64,000 nucleotides of DNA, taken from NCBI GenBank assembly GCA_965112735.1, contig OZ218950.1, positions 3,534,001-3,598,000 on the forward strand, written 5' to 3'. The notes below the pieces were generated by a model, which did no database searches, had not been told where the DNA came from, and saw nothing but the letters and a program-made list of their open reading frames with translations. The translations under genes were made by a program, and so were the position numbers. Positions 32,300 through 42,990 of this stretch are shown here, piece after piece (the stretch's first letter is position 1; every line of letters starts with the position of its first letter). This DNA is from Phaeosaccion multiseriatum. Taxonomy: Eukaryota > Ochrophyta, other classes.

Positions 32300-35200
32300 A
32301 TGATTCGGCAGAGAGCTGCTAGTCGCGGTGATCGCATAAGTGGAGGAGAGGCCAGATTTCCGGTCGAGGCTCCTGCTGCTGCTGCGGGTCCTGCAGCCTC
32401 ATCAGCCAATCAAGGCAGAGGAGATCGCCAACGGGCTCCCCAGCCGGGCTTTCGATATAACGCGAGGCTATGGGCATTGGGCGCCCCGAGCATGGTTGTC
32501 GTACTGCTTTTGGGTGGCAGAACCACGTCGCTGGTGCTGTCCATCGGGATCATGGTGGGCTACTGCTTCGATCTCGCGAACAACAAGGAGGGGGCACTAC
32601 TGACGTTGTGGGCAACCATGCTCGTGACGGCTTGTTTCGTGCTCTTCACGGCCAGCTTTCTCTTGAAGGTGAGCGAGCTTCCCCCTGCAGGAGAGATCTC
32701 TTGGCACACTGTCGTTGCTCAGATAGGGGGTTAAGGTGTGTATGGTTGGGCCGCCGACGGGCTCGCGCCTCGGGCTTGTCGTCCTCTAATTTCTCATACC
32801 TACGCGCACCACCTGTTTCTTCCCGTCCCACCCTTTGGCCACGCAAATCAGGGATCCCTGCTGGCGTGGTTTCAGCTAGCAGTGCTTGCAATCTATCTGA
32901 GTCTTGTCCTTCTGTGGGCCACTCTTCAGTTCCGCTGGATGTACGGCCAAGAGCCCCTCCTGGCAGGCCTCATGGAGAGAGTGCTGCTCTCCAGCTGGCC
33001 TCTGACGTCCGCAATGCTCGTCTTCTGGGGGGGCGTGGCGATGGTGGGGGCAGAGTACGCGGCCCTGATTCTGCTGCTGTCTCTATATGCCGCGGCATCG
33101 CTGTACGGCAGCGGCGGCGCCTCCCAGCAGCACCTGTGGGGAGGGAACGCCACTGTTGCCTCGTCCGCCTCCGCCTCAGCTGCCGCCGCAGCCGCAGCAA
33201 AGGGAGCGATGATGACGCCAGAGGCCGCAGGGCAGTTACACGCCGCCATGATGATCCTCCCTGCCTCGCTCCAGCTGGTCATGTACCGGAAAGGTCTGCT
33301 GAGCGGCTTTGCCAGCACTCTTCTCCTGGAGCTGGTGCTCTTAATAGCACTGCCGTGCATATGTATGTGGACGCTTGTGCCCCGGGGAGGCTTGTGGTGG
33401 CTCTCACCTCGGCGGCGACGAGTCCTTGAGGAAGACATTCTTGTGCTCCTGGGGCCTGCAGCAGTGTGCGTCGCTCTGGAGTGCTGCAACTCCTTGTACT
33501 TGATGGACTGGATCCGGCAAGGCAGTGGCAGAAGCAGCAGCAGTAGTAGCAGCAGTCTCTCGTGGCTGCTAGCCTGGGATCGGGCCTTGCTCTCGCTGTC
33601 CGTATACTTTGCAGTCGGGGGAGCTCTGGCGGCAAGGCGGATGAGCAACAACGTGGGAAAGGTTTGCTTCCGAGTGACAGCGGTGCTCTCCGCACGGTTC
33701 TTGCTCATTGCCTGCGGTGTGGAGTCTGCGGCACGTCTTCTCCTCCCGGGGGGCACACAGCTCATTGTGGACGGGGTGGTTCTCTCGTTGGCCATTTTCT
33801 GCCAGTCTAGACAGCTGATACACTACATGGTGGTGGTGTTGGGCAGCGGCGTAGCACTGGCGGCGTGGGGAGCAGGCAGCGGGTGGCAGGAGGAGGGACA
33901 CGGCTTCAGGGTGTCGACAGGCGAGCCCTTGGAAGTGGGGCCCTGGTCCATCACCCCCGCCTTTCGAGTCTCCGATGACAGCTTCGTCCTGCTCGCAGCA
34001 GCTCTGTGCTCCATCTCTGCGGCTCTGCCGGGCTTGCTCATGCTCGGGACTCGGGCAGAAGTGATTAGTGTCTTACTGACGCTGCAGGCGGGGGGTTTAG
34101 CCTTGGCCGAGGCTTTCCTCCATGCAGAAGACTCCTCTCCCTCACCCCTCCAGGGCCCCGGAGGAGATGCGCTGTACCCGGCATATCTGATGCTACTTAC
34201 GGGAACGGCGGGGCTTGCCATTTTATTGCGCCTATGGTCAGAATGGAGGCTAGAGATGTATCACTTGTGGATGGCGTGCTGTATTCATGTGGGCAAAGCT
34301 CTCGCTGCGGGCGTGGTGAGCGCGACGGCGGGCAGGGGGAGCATGGCCGCGGCTGGTGATAGGCATGTGCAGCTGACTTTTGGCAATACATTCCTGCCTA
34401 TTCTCGGTCTCCTGCTAGCACTCAGTGCACCCTGGCTCTACGGGAGCGAGGAGAGAGGGGGAAGCGGCACAAGGGCCTCTGGCTTGGAGGGCTCCATGAT
34501 GCTTTGCTGGGTAGCGACAGGGCTGTGGTTCTCCAGCGATGCGCTGCTCCGGCCGCTTTTGCAGCTGGTGCTGGGGGGCGGAAGGGATCGGGGAGTGAAC
34601 GGAGCGGAGATTACAGCGGCTGCAGGGGTGGTCTTGTCAGTCTTTTTGCTCTGTCTGGTGGGAAAACACTTCCCCAACAATATCCGCATGCGGCGGATTG
34701 GAACAGCGCTGCTGGTTACGTCGTTGGTTGTGGCAGTCGTTCAACCAGAGCTGTCTTCGCTGCCTGTCTTTGGTGGCGGGGAGGCGGCTGGAGGAGGAGT
34801 AGGAGGCGGGACAGGAGCATGGGGGCTCGGCCAGTGGAGCGGAGCGCTTGCCGTTTCGTACGCATTACTTGCTCTTGTGGGTCTCGCTCCAGCGGCAGCG
34901 ACCTCAGTCTACCACCGTATCGTGGTTTCAGCGGTCTTTGGGGGAGCGTTGGGGATCAGCGTGGCGGCGTCTTCGTTGCCCGGTGTCTTCTTTGCTTCGA
35001 CGGGCTCCCACCCAGCGGTTGCGCTTCTGTCGCTTCCCTTCTTCTCCATGTTTGCACTGGTGGCGTTTTTGCTGCTGGAGACTTTCCGCCCTCGCCCCAA
35101 GACGCACCTATCCACGACCCTGCCCACGGCCTACACGGTCTTTATGGGCCTCGCGGGCGGCTCCTACTGCCTCTTGCTCATGTGGGGACTGCGTGGCGGC

Positions 35201-36246
35201 GCAGGGGGCGCGCGGAGGGGGCTTCGGGCGTTGTTCTTTGCCGAGTTATCTCAGCTCTACTTGGCTGTCGTGGCCATGCTCAATTTTGCCATTGCTCTCG
35301 GCTTCAAGGTAGCGAGCGGAGTAGGAAGGGGCGCAGCCACAAGAGCGGGAGCAGCAGCAGCCGGAGGAGGAGCAGCGACGGCGGCAGCGGTAGCGGCAGG
35401 GTATGGACGGCCCAACTCAGTCTCCGCCCTGGACAGAGAACGGTGGATGCCCGTGATTGGCAACGTGGCTTGCGTCAGCTGCTTTGCCGGGGTCATGTCT
35501 CTCGTCGCGCTTCGGTCACACTCGGAGTTGTACCACACCTTGGCCATCTTCCCGTTGAGCAGCCTTCTGCTCCTCTTACAGAACGACAGACGCTTTTTTG
35601 CAAATTTGAAGGAGCGGAATCGCCATGTCCCCTGCCTTGTGGTCGCCACGCTACTGCTCACAGCCTCGGCGCTCTACTACGTGTTGCTGAGGGTAAGTCC
35701 CAGGCGGATGGATTGGCCTCGCGACCACGAGTTGCTCGTGCCTCTTCTGTTTATTCTTGCCTCTTCTTTTTATTCTCGGTCATCTCCGCGCACCCCCCCT
35801 CCCCGCACGGGCTCTCGCTCTCTCTCTCTCTCCTTACTACTATGCCCTCCCTCCCCCCCTTATCTCAGGACTTGACGGACCCTCACCCCGCACCTGCCAA
35901 GCCCTCCTCGATCGCTGGCCTCGTTTTGCGTTCACATGAGGTGCCCGTTAATGCGCACTTGGCTTCTGTCAGTGTGTGGTCGGCAGACGGGCTCTTTGTG
36001 CCGTTGCTGCATCTGGTACTCACGGTGGTCACCCTCCCTTCCCACGCCCGCTACCTGGGCTACCTCTGGACCCATGCCTCTCAGAGAGATGGGGCAGTCC
36101 TGTGGGCCATGGGTGTTAACGTGGTGCCGCTGGTGCTGGCGGACTTGGTCTGTGTTCGGCTGCTGGGGCTGCTGGGACTGGTGGGTGGGTTGATGCAGAT
36201 CCACTTGTCCCATCAGCACAAGAAGAGAGGCATGGCCGGTATATAG
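32300..36246 (+). CDS. Large polytopic membrane protein, unknown family
   Basis: Three exons: 32300-32668, 32852-35692, 35869-36246 (1195 aa), all phase 0. The N-terminal 45 residues are basic and Ala/Gln-rich. After that hydrophobic helices recur along the entire chain, roughly two dozen by eye (for example SMVVVLLLGG, LLAWFQLAVLAIYLSLVLLWATL, LLELVLLIALPCICMW, ITAAAGVVLSVFLLCLVG, LPIPLL-like segments). Low-complexity loops interrupt them (Ser run in RSSSSSSSSLSW, Ala runs near 33165 and 35350). No transporter signature, ATPase motif or conserved charged pair is recognised. It looks like a single long membrane array rather than a fusion to a soluble enzyme. The function cannot be assigned. 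Confidence 0.8.
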
Positions 36247-36431
36247 CCCAATTTACGAAGAAGATCAGCTCGATGCCTCTTTGCTTACGTACTCTTATCT
36301 GTCATCCAGCCCCCCGGAGCAAAGAGTGGTGCTTGAGAGCGAATTACACCATCAACAAATGACAACCCACTGTATTCACATAATGCCTATTTACACTGTT
36401 TCGAGGAGCAGTCCCCTTACCCCCACAGCTC

Positions 36432-37868
36432 TTAGCCGATTTGCAGCCCAGTGGCAGAGTCTGCAATTGCTCCTGCCTCAGCAGGAGAAGGAGAAGCAGC
36501 AGCAGGGGCAGCAGCAGCAGTGGCAGGAGCATCAGCAGCAACAGCTGTTGGTTCCACAGCAGGGTCCTCCGGAGGTTGCTGGGATGGTTGCTGAATACCC
36601 AGCTGCGCGCCGGCCCCCTCTGCCTGCAGGGCCTTGGCGATAGCGATGGGGTTGCCCAAGAAACGACCGCTGATGATGCCGATGGAGGACGCGCTGGCGA
36701 TCGGCCGAAGGTCCTTGTCCAAATCGTACACTAGCGCGGTGGCTCGCGGAATGTTGACTTGCTTCAGCAGCGGATTAGGAATCCTATCCATTCGCTTGAT
36801 CATGGCGCGTATGACATTACCGTGCCCAACAATGAGCAGCGTCTTGTTGGCCCGTATCCGCGGAATCATCTCCTCTGTCCACAGCTCCATTGCCCTGGCT
36901 TGGCAATCCTTGAGGCTCTCTGTTTGCGGGCTGCCGCACCACGAGAAGGGAATGTCCATGTCTGTCATCTTGGCGTACTTGGGATCGTTCGGAGGGAAGT
37001 ACCCAACCCCGCCTTCCACGGCGGGCGGAGCAACATCATAGCTTCTCCGCCACTTCTGCACCAAGTCAACCCCAAATTCACTCACTACTTGCTTCTTAAA
37101 CCTGGCAAATTCAATACCAGGAGTAGTAGCGGTGACAGCGGTAGGAGCGGTGGCAGTAGCGAGAGGAGAAAGAGAAAATTAGACTGATCAAGGGAGAGTG
37201 GCCTCGCTCTTCCGATATCCTCTTCCTCCCCGCACCCCCCCCTTCAAACCCAAGCCACGGGAAAGGAACACAGCTGCATCCTACGGGGGACGCTTCAAGG
37301 CCTTCCTCTCTTTCCCTCACCTGCCCTGCAGCGCCCCGTACATTTGCTCGTTGAGTCTCCAGTCCGTGTGTACGGGTATGTAGGCTTTGTCCATGCTTTC
37401 CGCTACCAGCCAGCCTGTCTTGATGGACCGCTTCAAGTACGAGCAGAAAATCTCATCAATATCCATACCAAACTCTTTCAAAGTCTTGCCCGCATCTTGA
37501 GCCTCCTGCATACCCAAGTCGGTGAGCTCACTGTCGTACCAGCCGATGAACCTGCCTACTCTGTTCCACTCGCTCTGTCCGTGGCGCATAAACACCACTC
37601 TGTAAATGGCCTCCTGGCCAGCCGATTCACCCCTTCCCTCGCTCGCATTCATGGACACGCCACCTCCGCCGCCGCATCTTCTTTCCCCTCCTTCTCTCCC
37701 TCTCCGTCTGCTCTTCCTTTGGTGGTTTACAATTTGGCCCCGATAACGAGCACTCGCTCTTCCATTCGCGCCGCTGCTGCTCTTGGAAAGATGAACCACG
37801 GTACCCGGGACCACCAGGGTGTCCCCCACACCCATCAAGAGGGGGAGCACGAGCAGGGCGTGCTTCAT
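36432..37868 (-). CDS. Phosphoglycerate mutase, cofactor-dependent type
   Basis: Two exons: 37321-37868 and 36432-37101 (405 aa). Interconverts 3- and 2-phosphoglycerate in glycolysis and gluconeogenesis. Active-site motif RHGQSEWN contains the phosphorylated His. Also present are GWYDSELTDLG, SYLKRSIKTGW, YGALQG, WRRSYDVAPP and the second catalytic His in LIVGHGNVIRAM. The core of about 250 residues is preceded by about 80 residues starting MKHALLVLPLLMGVGDTLVV, a likely signal peptide with a basic stretch after it, so targeting to the secretory route or plastid is possible. After the core an Ala/Pro-rich tail of about 60 residues is unusual. The 3' end lies 185 bp from the stop of the large membrane protein (convergent). 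Confidence 0.92.
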
Positions 37869-38170
37869 TTTATACGCCGAGAGCGAGCCAGCCGAGGGTG
37901 GATTTTAGTTTCAGTTCTTTTCTTTTTTTTTCTCCCTCTTCCCTCCTCCCTGAGTGCGTGAACTACAACTGTAGAGAGGGGAGGGAGAGAGCGTGGGTGA
38001 GCGCGTGAGGATATGAGGGGAGGGACACAGTGGAGACATACAATCCTCAATTACTTTGTAGGCCCACAGGAAGTGTGCGACTCTCCATTCTTATTGGCAC
38101 CCATGGCACTGAGTTGCTCTGGGGGCGGTACTCAAACAGGTTCCCACGTTCTTGCCACTGCAGAAGTCTG

Positions 38171-38646
38171 CTAGCCCAGAGGGGGCTGCCGCCATACCAC
38201 CTCCTCAATGTACCCGCAGGAACTTGCCGCCGGAGAGCAGCTCTTGGGGCACGTAAACACGGCCAGGGTCCCCCAATCGATCGCATCTCTTCCCTGCCAC
38301 GCCTCTGGCCCGCTCCTTGATTCCACCCTAGTCTGTTGATCCCCGCCTCCTCCTTCCTCTTCTCCTTGTTGCTGCCCCTGCTGCTGCTTCTCACTGGCAA
38401 GCTTCTCCTCGAGCGCCTTTTCGTACGCGCCGTCGGCCAGGTGAGTGCTCTTCTCGATGCCCAGAAAGTGCAAGAGTTGAGGCATGACCTGGAATTCGAA
38501 CAGGCGCGCCGACCCGCAGTGTGGGCACGGAGGGATATCGCCGCCCTCGGCCTTGGGAACACTCGCAGAGGAGCACCACAGAGGCTTCGCGGCTCCCCAC
38601 CTGGAGTAGCGTAATACCTGGGTGCGAGATTGCAAGCAGGAATTGT

Positions 38647-38691
<45 letters not shown>

Positions 38692-39938
38692 GCAGAAGCG
38701 AGATGAGAGAGAGGCCAAGGAATGACGGGGCGATTGATGAACATTGTGGGGTGGGCGCAAGAAAAAAAGGGCCTGGAGACCTTCGACAAACGACCTTGGA
38801 ATGCAAAGGATACTCTTTTACTATCACCACCTTCCTGTTGTGCACAAGCCATCGGTGGCGCTCTCACCTGACCGCTAGCAGCTGCCACTCGGGAGAGAAA
38901 GCGCAGGGTGGCGGGATCCTTCTCCGCGTTGGCGCCAGAGGCCCCAGTCGCAATGTCGTCGAGCTCCCTCTGGCTCAAAGCGCCATCTTCTCCAGCCTCC
39001 TCCACCTGCACCTCCCCATGCCTGCCCATGAGCGCCTCTTCGTCTCGGAACTTGGCCATCTCCTCCTCGGCCAGGAGCTCTGCTTCAGGGGCCACCTCCA
39101 GCTCAAACTCTTTGAACAACGCGGGGGTGGCAAAGGAAGCGCTGCTACTACTCCTGCTGCTGCTCCCCGCTCGACCGCAAGTTTCCTTGTGTGTTGCCTT
39201 CCAGTGGATGCGCTGGTGCGTCCGGCAGCAATAAAAGGCTGCCTTGCACCGAGAGCAAGAGCTGCTCGCTCGCTGACCGCACAGACTGCAGAGAGTTACT
39301 TCAGTCGGGGGGGAGGAGGAGGAGCAAGAAGAAGAAGAAGAAGCTGGCTCTGCTGCGGATAGGGCACCGCTACTACTAGTACTGCTGCTGCTCCCGCTGC
39401 CACTCGCGGTGCCTGCTCCTAAGCTACTGGGCTCGTACGGATAAAAGTCGTTCTTCTGTGGCAGCTGGCAGCGAAGAACCTTCAAGCCATGCCCAGCCTG
39501 TATACACAAGGACTTGTGACAGCTGAACACGTACATCGCTCTGTGAAAGGCGCCTTCGACGTCGTCCAGCGGGCAGTAGATGAGCAGAAGGAAGGCCAGG
39601 GGCTCCCGGCACTGCCCGCACTCCATATCCGCTGTGGCCGGCAAGTCCCTCGGATTGAGCCACAGCGGTCGACCCCCGATCTTTCCGCCATCCCACCGAT
39701 GCCAGTCCTGGTCCTCAAAGAGTAGAGGGGCCATGTCCTTTGCCCCCGAGCTCTCCGTAATGAAGCCGAGCTCGACTCCGCTTTCCGTCTCTTCAAACTC
39801 CTCGTCGTCGTCCTCCTCCTCTTCCATACTCACGGCAGTAGTAGCAGCTGGATGACCCGGTTCCATTACTGGCACTGCTCTTTTGCTTCTTCTACTCTGC
39901 TGTTTGCCACCGCGAGAGTGATTGATGCTCCTTCGCAC
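38171..39938 (-). CDS. PDCD2 family protein with MYND zinc finger
   Basis: Two exons: 38868-39938 and 38171-38617 (505 aa). PDCD2 acts as a cytosolic chaperone for the small ribosomal subunit protein uS5 in animals and yeast. Seen are ELGFITE and KIGGRPLWLNP at the start of the TYPP domain, then CGQCREPLAFLLLIYCPL. A MYND finger follows (CSLCGQRASSSCSRCKAAFYCCRTHQRIHWKATHKETC, all eight ligands present), and the C-terminal PDCD2 domain has VLRYSRWG, PPCPHCGSARLFEFQVMPQLLHFL and a final CGYIEEVVWRQ. An acidic N-terminal stretch precedes the family core, so a start at the Met of MEPGHPAA (about 39866) is an alternative. The intron carries a CAG triplet array at 38652-38690. Start codons of this and the SRP receptor gene are 82 bp apart. 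Confidence 0.92.
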
Positions 39939-40020
39939 GTTGGTGCTCTAAGAATCGCCATCTGATGAGGGTAGGGAGGGATGCGAGGCGGCGCACCACC
40001 TAGGCTAATTACCCTCTAAC
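39939..40020. promoter_or_regulatory. Putative bidirectional promoter (PDCD2 / SRP receptor beta)
   Basis: Only 82 bp separate the two ATGs, the tightest pair in the window. No TATA box. If PDCD2 starts at about 39866 instead, the gap is about 155 bp. Confidence 0.5.
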
Positions 40021-41058
40021 ATGCTTCGAGTAACAACTTTGACGACTCTCATCGTTGTGGTCTCCTCCAGCAGCGGGGAGGAGGAGGTGGACGTGGACGC
40101 AACGACAACCCCATCAGACAACGCCCTCGAGCAGGAGCAGCAAGAAGAAAAAAAGGATGGGTCGTTGATCTTGCGCTTCCTGAACGCCATGCAGGATGCT
40201 GCCATGCCTCAGCTTCCTTCAGCACTGGAGCGATATGTGGTGTGGTTCGACGGTTTCGGCGAAGAACAACTGGGATTTCCTCACTTGACCGTGTCCGTGC
40301 TGTTGGGGGCGGTGGTGGCAACTGCCATTTGGCTACTCCTCTTGCCTGTCCATAGGGCCAGCTCTCGGGGCGCAGAACGTAGCGGTAGTGGCGGTGGTGG
40401 TGGCGGGGGTCGGAAGAAGGTGCTCCTGGTGGGTCCCCCAGGGGTGGGGAAGACGGTGCTGGCCAATCAGCTCTGCAAAGGGTGGGCTCCTGCCACGGTG
40501 ACCACCATGGTGGCGGTGGACTACGAATACCAAGGTCGTGCTGGCGGCAAAGGTGCAGCACCCGCAGTGGCTATTACAGACTTTCCCGGCCACGAAAGGT
40601 TACGCTCTGGCCTGCGGCAGGCCCTGCTCCAGAGCAAGGGCGTGGTGTTCGTGCTTGACGGCTCGGACTTGAGCGGTGGGGGCCGCGCAGCAGCGGACCT
40701 CTTGTTCACTCTCCTTACTGATCCGGCCATGGAAAAGGTGCGCGGCTTGTTGATTGTGGCCAACAAGTGCGATACTCGCGTGGTGAAGGTCCACCGTGTC
40801 AAGGCCATGCTTCAGCGCGAGCTGGAGAAGCTGAGATCCACACGCAGCTTGGTAGGGGCGGCCGCCATGGGCGAAGTGGGCCAAGACGACGACTTTTCTT
40901 CGCATCAGCAGACAGAGCAAGGGAGTGTGCCACTGGGCAGGCAGAACCAGCCCCTTGATCTGGAGGTGGACTCGCCCTGTCCACTCACTGTGGCCACGTG
41001 TTCCGCAAAGGAGGGCCAGTTGGAGGCGGTTTCTGCATTCATTGCGTCGCTACACTGA
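40021..41058 (+). CDS. Signal recognition particle receptor subunit beta
   Basis: 345 aa, single exon. Membrane-anchored small GTPase that holds SRP receptor alpha at the endoplasmic reticulum. An N-terminal lumen-side stretch rich in Glu/Gln is followed by a membrane helix (VSVLLGAVVATAIWLLLLPVH, about residues 90-110) and a Gly-rich spacer. The GTPase domain has the P-loop GPPGVGKT, switch II DFPGHERLR (Pro-Gly-His-Glu as in Arf/SRbeta), the strand GVVFVLDGSDL and the guanine motif ANKCDT. Length is slightly above the usual 250-280 because of the extended N-terminus and linkers. Single-exon structure is unusual among its neighbours. Confidence 0.92.
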   Translation: MLRVTTLTTLIVVVSSSSGEEEVDVDATTTPSDNALEQEQQEEKKDGSLILRFLNAMQDAAMPQLPSALERYVVWFDGFGEEQLGFPHLTVSVLLGAVVATAIWLLLLPVHRASSRGAERSGSGGGGGGGRKKVLLVGPPGVGKTVLANQLCKGWAPATVTTMVAVDYEYQGRAGGKGAAPAVAITDFPGHERLRSGLRQALLQSKGVVFVLDGSDLSGGGRAAADLLFTLLTDPAMEKVRGLLIVANKCDTRVVKVHRVKAMLQRELEKLRSTRSLVGAAAMGEVGQDDDFSSHQQTEQGSVPLGRQNQPLDLEVDSPCPLTVATCSAKEGQLEAVSAFIASLH

Positions 41059-41328
41059 CATTGAAGCGGGGCGGGGAGCAGCTCGAGAGCAGCAGCGACG
41101 GCGGCCTGAGCGACAAACTCTAGCCATCGAACATTCTGCCCTGCAGCATGCAGCAGCGCCGCCTATATTACACGCCGGAAGGATGTCTCGGTTCAGAAAA
41201 CACGTCATGTACTTCTGTAAAAAATGAAGCGCTTATGGACGCACGGGTGGTACGAACATGGGCAAATTTACAAATCAGTTCCCGTGCGTAACTATGTAGT
41301 TCAGCTTCTCTGGTCGAACTATTCCGAA

Positions 41329-42990
41329 CTATGGGGCCTCATGCTGCTGGCGCCGCAGCTTGGGTCGGGCGATGGTCACATTCAGGATGTGGTCCGGGTC
41401 CTCTTCAGACATGGGCTGGCCGTTCTTCTCACACGCGTGGTTCGCCTGCTCCGGAGTACCGAGGTACACAAACGCGTAGCCCTTGGACCCGAAGCACCGC
41501 ACCTTGTCCACCTCTCCGTACGCCCCAAACACCTCCTTGAGCTTACTCACCAGCCCCTCCTCCTCGTCCCGCGACTCCAGTCGGGGAAGTCCGCTCACAT
41601 GCACCGTGTTCGACTGGGGCCCACCGCCCGCGCTCGTTGCCCCTATCCTTCGATCAAACTCCTCCACAGACGGCAGGCCGGGGATTCTCTTTTTGTTTCC
41701 CCACCAAATCTGATGCACCACGCACTTTTGCTTCTTGCGGTACTCATCCGCCTCCGGAATCTCCAGCACTAGCTCCTCCTCGTGCGCCCAATCTTCTAGC
41801 GGGGTGCGATGCAAAAAGCTCTCCCAGTACAGGCCGTCAATAGCCACGTGGAATGCCCTCGAGTCGACCTGCACGGCCAAATCCAGCGTATTGTTGAACA
41901 TTGGTGCAATCTCAAACTGCCGCTCCAGCTTGCTCAGAGGGCAGTTGGTGGCGCGGCCCCAAGTGCTGGCCTTGCGGTCGTTTTGGACCAGCGTACCTCC
42001 TCGCTCCCGAGCACGGGGATTGAAGTGATAAAGAACGTGCTGGAATTTCATTTCGTCCATTTCGTGGTGCTTGGGGCATATGGATATGCACCATGTTTCA
42101 CTCTCCTTGGGCACGGTCACCCTCATCACCAGGGTCTGCCTCCCGTCTGGCCCGCTGACCCGAAAGCCTGGCAGACGAAGCTCCAATCCCTCGTCAGCCT
42201 CTCGAGAGTCCCAGTCCTCGCTCCGGATCATGTCCTCCGCGCCGAAAGAGTCTGGGTCGAGCACTCTGCTCACGTTAGGGGCCACTGTAGTCGTGTTCAC
42301 TCCCTGCACCCGCGCTCGCTTCCGTCTCTCCTCTTGGGATGGCTCTGCGGCAGAAGACCCTGCTTCAGGAGTAGCAACAGCCGCCGTCGCCGATGCAGGA
42401 GGAGCAGGAGGAGGAGGTCTTCCCGCGACGGAAGAGGAACCGCCTGCTGCGGTGGCTGCAGCCTTCCTGTCCAACTCTTCCCTTCTCTTCAAGTTCTTCG
42501 CCAGAACGGCCTTCTTCTCACGCATTATCGCACTCTCCGTTTCACCATCACCGTCGCTACCACCCTTCGCCGGTACAGTACTTGTGCTGCCGGAAGGAGG
42601 GGGGGGTGGAGGAGCTGAAGCGCCACTGGATGTGCCCCCCCCCGAGCCCTGTAGACTCGGAAACTGCGGCTGCACTGCTTGTGGTTGAATTGACGCCACT
42701 CCTGCCCCGCCGCCTTTCCTGCCCTTCGTCGATTGTATGTAAAGTGCCACCCTGTCCTTCGCACTCAGATTTCCTGCTGCTGCGCCCGTACCTTGGCCGA
42801 GCTTGGCCGCCAAGCTCTGCCCCTTTCCCGCATCCTCCTTAGCACTACCCTTGGACACTTTCGGCCCTCCTCCGGCCGCCGGGAGAGGAGGGAGCTTGGC
42901 GTAAAATGCCTGAAGCTCTACCTCCGCCTCCGTTAGTGCTTTCCCCTTCAAGCTGAGGTCATGCTTGCCCCTCGCAGCCGTTTTCGCCAT
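41329..42990 (-). CDS. Galectin-domain / RRM fusion protein
   Basis: 553 aa, single exon from the ATG of MAKTAARGKHDL. Residues 1-240 are low complexity (Ala, Gly, Pro, Lys). A galectin carbohydrate-recognition domain follows at about 260-400, with HFNPR near residue 322, VQND, WG and the closing FLHR. Of the sugar-contacting set in animal galectins, His, Asn, Arg of H-N-R, the Asn of VxN and the Trp are kept, but the WGxExR Glu and Arg are replaced (WGRATN). A canonical RRM follows at about 459-540: NTVHVSGLP as RNP2 and KGYAFVYL as RNP1. The combination suggests a nuclear or cytoplasmic RNA-binding protein using the galectin fold, perhaps without galactoside binding. The upstream frame stays open through CA repeats, but no better ATG is seen. 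Confidence 0.82.
   Translation of the reverse strand: MAKTAARGKHDLSLKGKALTEAEVELQAFYAKLPPLPAAGGGPKVSKGSAKEDAGKGQSLAAKLGQGTGAAAGNLSAKDRVALYIQSTKGRKGGGAGVASIQPQAVQPQFPSLQGSGGGTSSGASAPPPPPPSGSTSTVPAKGGSDGDGETESAIMREKKAVLAKNLKRREELDRKAAATAAGGSSSVAGRPPPPAPPASATAAVATPEAGSSAAEPSQEERRKRARVQGVNTTTVAPNVSRVLDPDSFGAEDMIRSEDWDSREADEGLELRLPGFRVSGPDGRQTLVMRVTVPKESETWCISICPKHHEMDEMKFQHVLYHFNPRARERGGTLVQNDRKASTWGRATNCPLSKLERQFEIAPMFNNTLDLAVQVDSRAFHVAIDGLYWESFLHRTPLEDWAHEEELVLEIPEADEYRKKQKCVVHQIWWGNKKRIPGLPSVEEFDRRIGATSAGGGPQSNTVHVSGLPRLESRDEEEGLVSKLKEVFGAYGEVDKVRCFGSKGYAFVYLGTPEQANHACEKNGQPMSEEDPDHILNVTIARPKLRRQQHEAP

Noticed and set aside
32470-33429. 319-codon plus-strand frame
   Set aside because: Out of frame with the well-supported membrane protein gene and typical of a high-GC shadow frame.
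34504-36246. 580-codon plus-strand frame overlapping the large membrane protein
   Set aside because: Only its last 126 codons are used, as exon 3 of that gene; the rest is a shadow frame rich in Arg/Ser and Cys without helices.
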